From Mycolicibacterium boenickei (GTDB lineage Bacteria > Actinomycetota > Actinomycetes > Mycobacteriales > Mycobacteriaceae), in NCBI RefSeq assembly GCF_010731295.1, contig NZ_AP022579.1, positions 4,340,001 to 4,404,000 of the forward strand: DNA of 64,000 bases, in the 5' to 3' direction. The notes under the pieces are model-generated. The model had not been told where the DNA came from and searched no databases. It saw nothing but the letters and a program-made list of their open reading frames with translations. The position numbers were made by a program, and so were the translations under genes. Every line of letters starts with the position of its first letter. Position 1 is the stretch's first letter. Below are positions 61,154-64,000 of this stretch, piece by piece.

Positions 61154-63019
61154 ATGGAGAGCGGCACTCAGATTCAGTACGAGGCCCCGGCGGGCCTGCT
61201 CCGCATCGAGGATTGCCTGGACGAGAACGGCGGCATCGTGCTGCCCCCGGGCACCACCCTGATATCTCTGATCGACCGCAACATCGCTCACGTTCCAGAC
61301 CTGGTCGCTTACCGCTACCTCGATCACAGCCACGCCACCGAAGAGGTCGTCGAACTGACCTGGACCCAGCTGGGCGTGCGACTGCGGGCCGTCGCGGCGC
61401 GGCTGCAACAGGTTGCCGGGCGCGGTGACCGCGTCGCGGTCCTCGCGCCGCAGGGACTCGACTATGTCGTCGGGTTCTTCGCGGCGATCAAGGCAGGCAA
61501 CATCGCGGTGCCGCTGTTCGCGCCGGAACTGCAGGGGCACGCCGAACGCCTCGAGACCGCGCTGCTCGACTCCCGGCCGACCACGGTGCTCACCACCGCC
61601 GCGGGGGAGGCCGCGGTGCGGGAGTTCCTCGCGAAGATGCCCGACACGGTGCGCCCCCGGGTCGAGCTCATCGATGGGATACCCGATGATGGGATACCCG
61701 ATTCGGAGGGGGACGGGTTCACCCCGATCCCGGTCGATCCCGACGACATCTCCCACTTGCAGTACACCTCGGGCTCGACGCGCCCACCGGTCGGTGTGGA
61801 GATCACCCACCGCGCCGTCGGCACCAACCTGCTGCAGATGATCCTGTCCATCGACTTGCTGAACCGAAACACCCACGGCCTCAGCTGGTTACCGCTCTAT
61901 CACGACATGGGCCTCTCGATGATCGGGTTTCCTGCGGTCTACGGCGGGCACTCGACGCTGATGTCGCCGACCGCCTTCATCCGTCGCCCCGAGCGGTGGA
62001 TCCGGGCCATGTCCGATGCCTCGAAACACGGCCGCGTGATCACCGCCGCGCCGAATTTCGCGTACGAATGGACCGCCCAGCGCGGTGTTCCCGCGGCGGG
62101 GGAGGACATCGACTTGAGCAACGTGGTCCTCATCATCGGCTCCGAGCCGGTAAACCCTGAAGTGATAACGGCATTCAACGAGGTGTTCGCGCCCCACGGG
62201 CTACCGCCGACCGCGTTCAAGCCGTCGTACGGCATCGCCGAGGCGACGCTGCTGATCTCCACGATCGCCCCGGCCGAGCAGGCGTCGGTGGTCTACTTCG
62301 ACCGCGAGCAGCTCGCAGTCGGGCGAGCCGTGCGCGTCGACGCTCACGCCGAGGGGGCCGTCGCCCATGTGTCGTGTGGCCACCCGGCCCGCAGTCTGTG
62401 GGCGGTGATCGTCGATCCCGCGACTGCCGACGGGCCCTCCGAGGAAGTGGCCGACGGCCGGATCGGGGAGATCTGGCTGCACGGCGACAACGTCGGTCGC
62501 GGTTACTGGGGCCGGCCGGAGGAGACGCGGAAGGTGTTCGGGGTGTCGCTGCAGTCCCGGCTGGCCTCGGGCGGTCACGCTGAAGGACTTCGGCAGGACG
62601 CCACCTGGCTGCGCACCGGTGATCTCGGGGTGTATTCCGAGGGGCAGCTCTACGTGACCGGCCGGATGGCCGACCTCGTCCGGATCGACGGGCGCAGCCA
62701 CTACCCGCAGGACATCGAGGCCACCGTGGCAGACGCCTCGCCGCTGGTGCGGCGCGGGTACGTCACGGCGTTCACCGTGACCCGCGACGGTGACGGCGCC
62801 GGACTGGTGGTGATCGCCGAACGCGCGGCCCGCACCAAGCAAGCCGATCCCGAGGAGGCCGGTGAGGCCATCCGCGCGGCGGTGGCCGCCCGGCACGGAC
62901 TGGCCGTGGCGGATCTGCGGTTCCTGCCCGCGGGCGCGATCCCCCGGACCACGAGCGGCAAGCTGGCCCGGTTGGCCTGTCGCGGCGAGTATCTGGCGGG
63001 CACACTGGGCGTGCGGTGA
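61154..63019 (+). CDS. fatty acyl-AMP ligase (FadD/FAAL type)
   Basis: 621 residues. The adenylation core starts about 30; the P-loop is LQYTSGSTRPPVGVEITH and WLPLYHDMGLSMIGFP is characteristic. SYGIAEATLL and WLRTGDLGVYSEG follow. It lies in the long FAAL group, with ~30 extra residues inserted ahead of the C-terminal lid compared with CoA ligases, as in FadD32-like proteins. FAALs hand acyl-AMP to polyketide synthases or carriers, but none is nearby, so its partner is unknown. Confidence 0.88.
   Translation: MESGTQIQYEAPAGLLRIEDCLDENGGIVLPPGTTLISLIDRNIAHVPDLVAYRYLDHSHATEEVVELTWTQLGVRLRAVAARLQQVAGRGDRVAVLAPQGLDYVVGFFAAIKAGNIAVPLFAPELQGHAERLETALLDSRPTTVLTTAAGEAAVREFLAKMPDTVRPRVELIDGIPDDGIPDSEGDGFTPIPVDPDDISHLQYTSGSTRPPVGVEITHRAVGTNLLQMILSIDLLNRNTHGLSWLPLYHDMGLSMIGFPAVYGGHSTLMSPTAFIRRPERWIRAMSDASKHGRVITAAPNFAYEWTAQRGVPAAGEDIDLSNVVLIIGSEPVNPEVITAFNEVFAPHGLPPTAFKPSYGIAEATLLISTIAPAEQASVVYFDREQLAVGRAVRVDAHAEGAVAHVSCGHPARSLWAVIVDPATADGPSEEVADGRIGEIWLHGDNVGRGYWGRPEETRKVFGVSLQSRLASGGHAEGLRQDATWLRTGDLGVYSEGQLYVTGRMADLVRIDGRSHYPQDIEATVADASPLVRRGYVTAFTVTRDGDGAGLVVIAERAARTKQADPEEAGEAIRAAVAARHGLAVADLRFLPAGAIPRTTSGKLARLACRGEYLAGTLGVR
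61673..61702 (+). repeat. 15-bp in-frame tandem repeat inside the FAAL gene
   Basis: GATGGGATACCCGAT occurs twice in direct succession, encoding DGIPD-DGIPD in a surface-type loop. Being three codons plus two (15 bases), copy-number changes keep the frame. Confidence 0.8.
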
Positions 63020-63045
63020 TCGTTCACCGCGGGCATGCTGCTGGT

Positions 63046-63501
63046 ATGAGCAGAGACGAGATCACCGCCGCGATCGTGGAAGCCCGGCTGACCAAGGGGC
63101 TCACGTGGCAGCAGTTGGCCGATGCCATCGACAAACCCGTGGTGTGGACAGTGTCCGCGTTGCTCGGGCAGCACCCGGTGCCGGTCGAATCCGGCAAGGT
63201 CATCGCGGAGCTGCTCGGCCTCGACGAGTCGGTGGTCCCGGTGCTGGCCGCGGTCCCGATGCGCGGCGGATTGCCGACTGCCGTGCCCACCGATCCCACG
63301 ATCTACCGGTTCTACGAGGCGCTGCAGGTCTACGGCGGCGCGCTCAAAGAGCTGATCCACGAGCAGTTCGGGGACGGCATCATGAGCGCCATCAACTTCA
63401 GCATCGACGTGCAGCGCAAACCGCACCCGTCCGGTGACCGGGTGGTGGTGACCTTCGACGGCAAGTTCCTGCCGTACGACTGGACGGCCGCGGAGAAGTA
63501 G
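63046..63501 (+). CDS. cynS: cyanate hydratase (cyanase)
   Basis: 151 residues. The N-terminal helical domain (EITAAIVEARLTKGLTWQQLA) precedes the cyanase core PTIYRFYEALQVYGGALKELI and GDGIMSAINFSIDV. Active-site residues Arg88, Glu91 and Ser114 align with E. coli Arg96, Glu99 and Ser122. It converts cyanate and bicarbonate to ammonia and CO2. No carbonic anhydrase or CynT gene is adjacent in the window. Start ATG 63046 is 26 bases after the FAAL stop. Confidence 0.93.
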   Translation: MSRDEITAAIVEARLTKGLTWQQLADAIDKPVVWTVSALLGQHPVPVESGKVIAELLGLDESVVPVLAAVPMRGGLPTAVPTDPTIYRFYEALQVYGGALKELIHEQFGDGIMSAINFSIDVQRKPHPSGDRVVVTFDGKFLPYDWTAAEK

Positions 63502-63511
63502 CATCCGCTGC

Positions 63512-63517
63512 TAGCGT
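63512..63517 (+). promoter_or_regulatory. -10 hexamer TAGCGT, probable leaderless start of the next gene
   Basis: TAGCGT ends six bases before GTG 63524; no ribosome site is seen. Confidence 0.5.
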
Positions 63518-63523
63518 GCGGGC

Positions 63524-64000
63524 GTGAGCCAGTTCTCAGATTCGTGGGCGGCGCTGCGGGCAGCGGTGGCGGGGCTCAAGCCCGAGGACTTCAGCCGGCC
63601 CTCGGGTTGCGCCGGCTGGTTGGTTCGAGACCTGGTGTGTCACCTCATCATTGATGCCCAGGATGTGCTGATCACGCTGGCCACCCCCGCCGACGCCGAA
63701 CCGACCCGCAACGCGCTGACGTATTGGGACGTATCCGGTACGCCTCCCGACGGTGCGGATCCGTTGGCGGCGCTGACCGTCCGGCTGGCCGCTGCTTATG
63801 AGGATGTGGACCTACTCAAGTTCCACCTCGACGATGTGGGTTCCGCCGCCGGCCGGGCGGCTGACCTCGCCGACCCCGACCGGCGGGTTGCCACGCAGGA
63901 GCAGGTGCTCACCGTCGGCGACTACCTCGACGCCTACGTTCTGGAATGGACACTGCACCACCTGGACCTGGTGGCACATCTGCCGGGACCGGCCGGACCG
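63524..64000 (+). CDS. DinB-like / mycothiol maleylpyruvate isomerase N-terminal protein (partial)
   Basis: 159 codons in the window; the 3' end is cut. The four-helix DinB/MDMPI domain shows the three metal-binding His positions: GWLVRDLVCHLIIDAQ and VLEWTLHHLDLVAH. Family members use mycothiol as a cofactor. GTG start follows a leaderless -10 hexamer. Exact substrate cannot be told. Confidence 0.8.
   Translation, partial: MSQFSDSWAALRAAVAGLKPEDFSRPSGCAGWLVRDLVCHLIIDAQDVLITLATPADAEPTRNALTYWDVSGTPPDGADPLAALTVRLAAAYEDVDLLKFHLDDVGSAAGRAADLADPDRRVATQEQVLTVGDYLDAYVLEWTLHHLDLVAHLPGPAGP

Noticed and set aside
1..64000. CRISPR arrays, tRNA or rRNA genes, insertion sequences, prophage or toxin-antitoxin modules
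   Set aside because: No regularly spaced repeats, cloverleaf-like or transposase-like sequences were found by reading both strands; a dedicated scan (tRNAscan, ISfinder) was not run.

Overview
The window is high-GC DNA with mycobacterial gene content: an MmpS/MmpL pair, an Eis acetyltransferase, a DUF732 secreted protein, a RipD-type NlpC/P60 protein, a fatty acyl-AMP ligase, a CYP125-family P450 with KstR-type operators, and a mycothiol-type DinB protein. Metabolic breadth (sulfonate/taurine-type uptake, uracil catabolism, cyanase, exo-glucosaminidase, amidase, class I aldolase) suggests a free-living, fast-growing Mycolicibacterium-type organism. No rRNA, tRNA, CRISPR array, insertion sequence or prophage module was seen. 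This looks like chromosomal accessory/core mosaic.

Layout. 0-4.5 kb: tail of a Pro/Ala-rich protein, an L,D-transpeptidase, a GntR-desaturase pair with a perfect operator palindrome, a CMD-family peroxidase-like protein and an XRE regulator. 4.4-14.3 kb: a likely KstR (steroid) regulated island holding a CYP125-like P450, a nitronate-monooxygenase-family flavoprotein, and a divergent DapB-like reductase / FabG3-like steroid dehydrogenase pair, with a TetR-molybdoenzyme operon embedded. 14.4-26 kb: a GH2 exo-glucosaminidase-like enzyme that seems to start on ATT, eis, cinA, an FAD monooxygenase, an MBL protein, an alpha/beta hydrolase, class I aldolase and an amidase. 27-31.6 kb: a five-gene sulfur-scavenging operon, with two TauD-type dioxygenases flanking an Ssu-type ABC importer. 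32.4-38 kb: an NlpC/P60 protein behind a perfect CRP box, an ArsR-SRPBCC fusion, mmpL and mmpS. 38-43.6 kb: a block of small secreted proteins and a membrane acyltransferase with a downstream SGNH hydrolase. 43.6-53.6 kb: a GlxA-type regulator divergent to cupin and HD-domain genes, a MOSC protein, a MenC homologue that has lost its catalytic residues, tpx, tenA, a RipD-type pseudohydrolase, and an M48 protease. 53.6-57.4 kb: a compact urc1-urc4-upp-CPBP operon, the URC uracil-degradation pathway known from yeasts. 57.5-64 kb: NYN nuclease, acyl-CoA synthetase, DUF899 protein divergent to an ArsR/SRPBCC operon with twin operators, FAAL, cynS, and a partial DinB-type protein.

Regulation. Many genes show a TANNNT -10 hexamer only 6-8 nt ahead of the start codon, the signature of leaderless mycobacterial transcripts. 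In two cases the -10 hexamer contains the stop codon of the preceding gene. Several regulators have clean palindromes at the expected promoter position, so much of the local regulatory wiring can be proposed from sequence alone. All functional statements are inferred from motifs and family knowledge; no database search was run.
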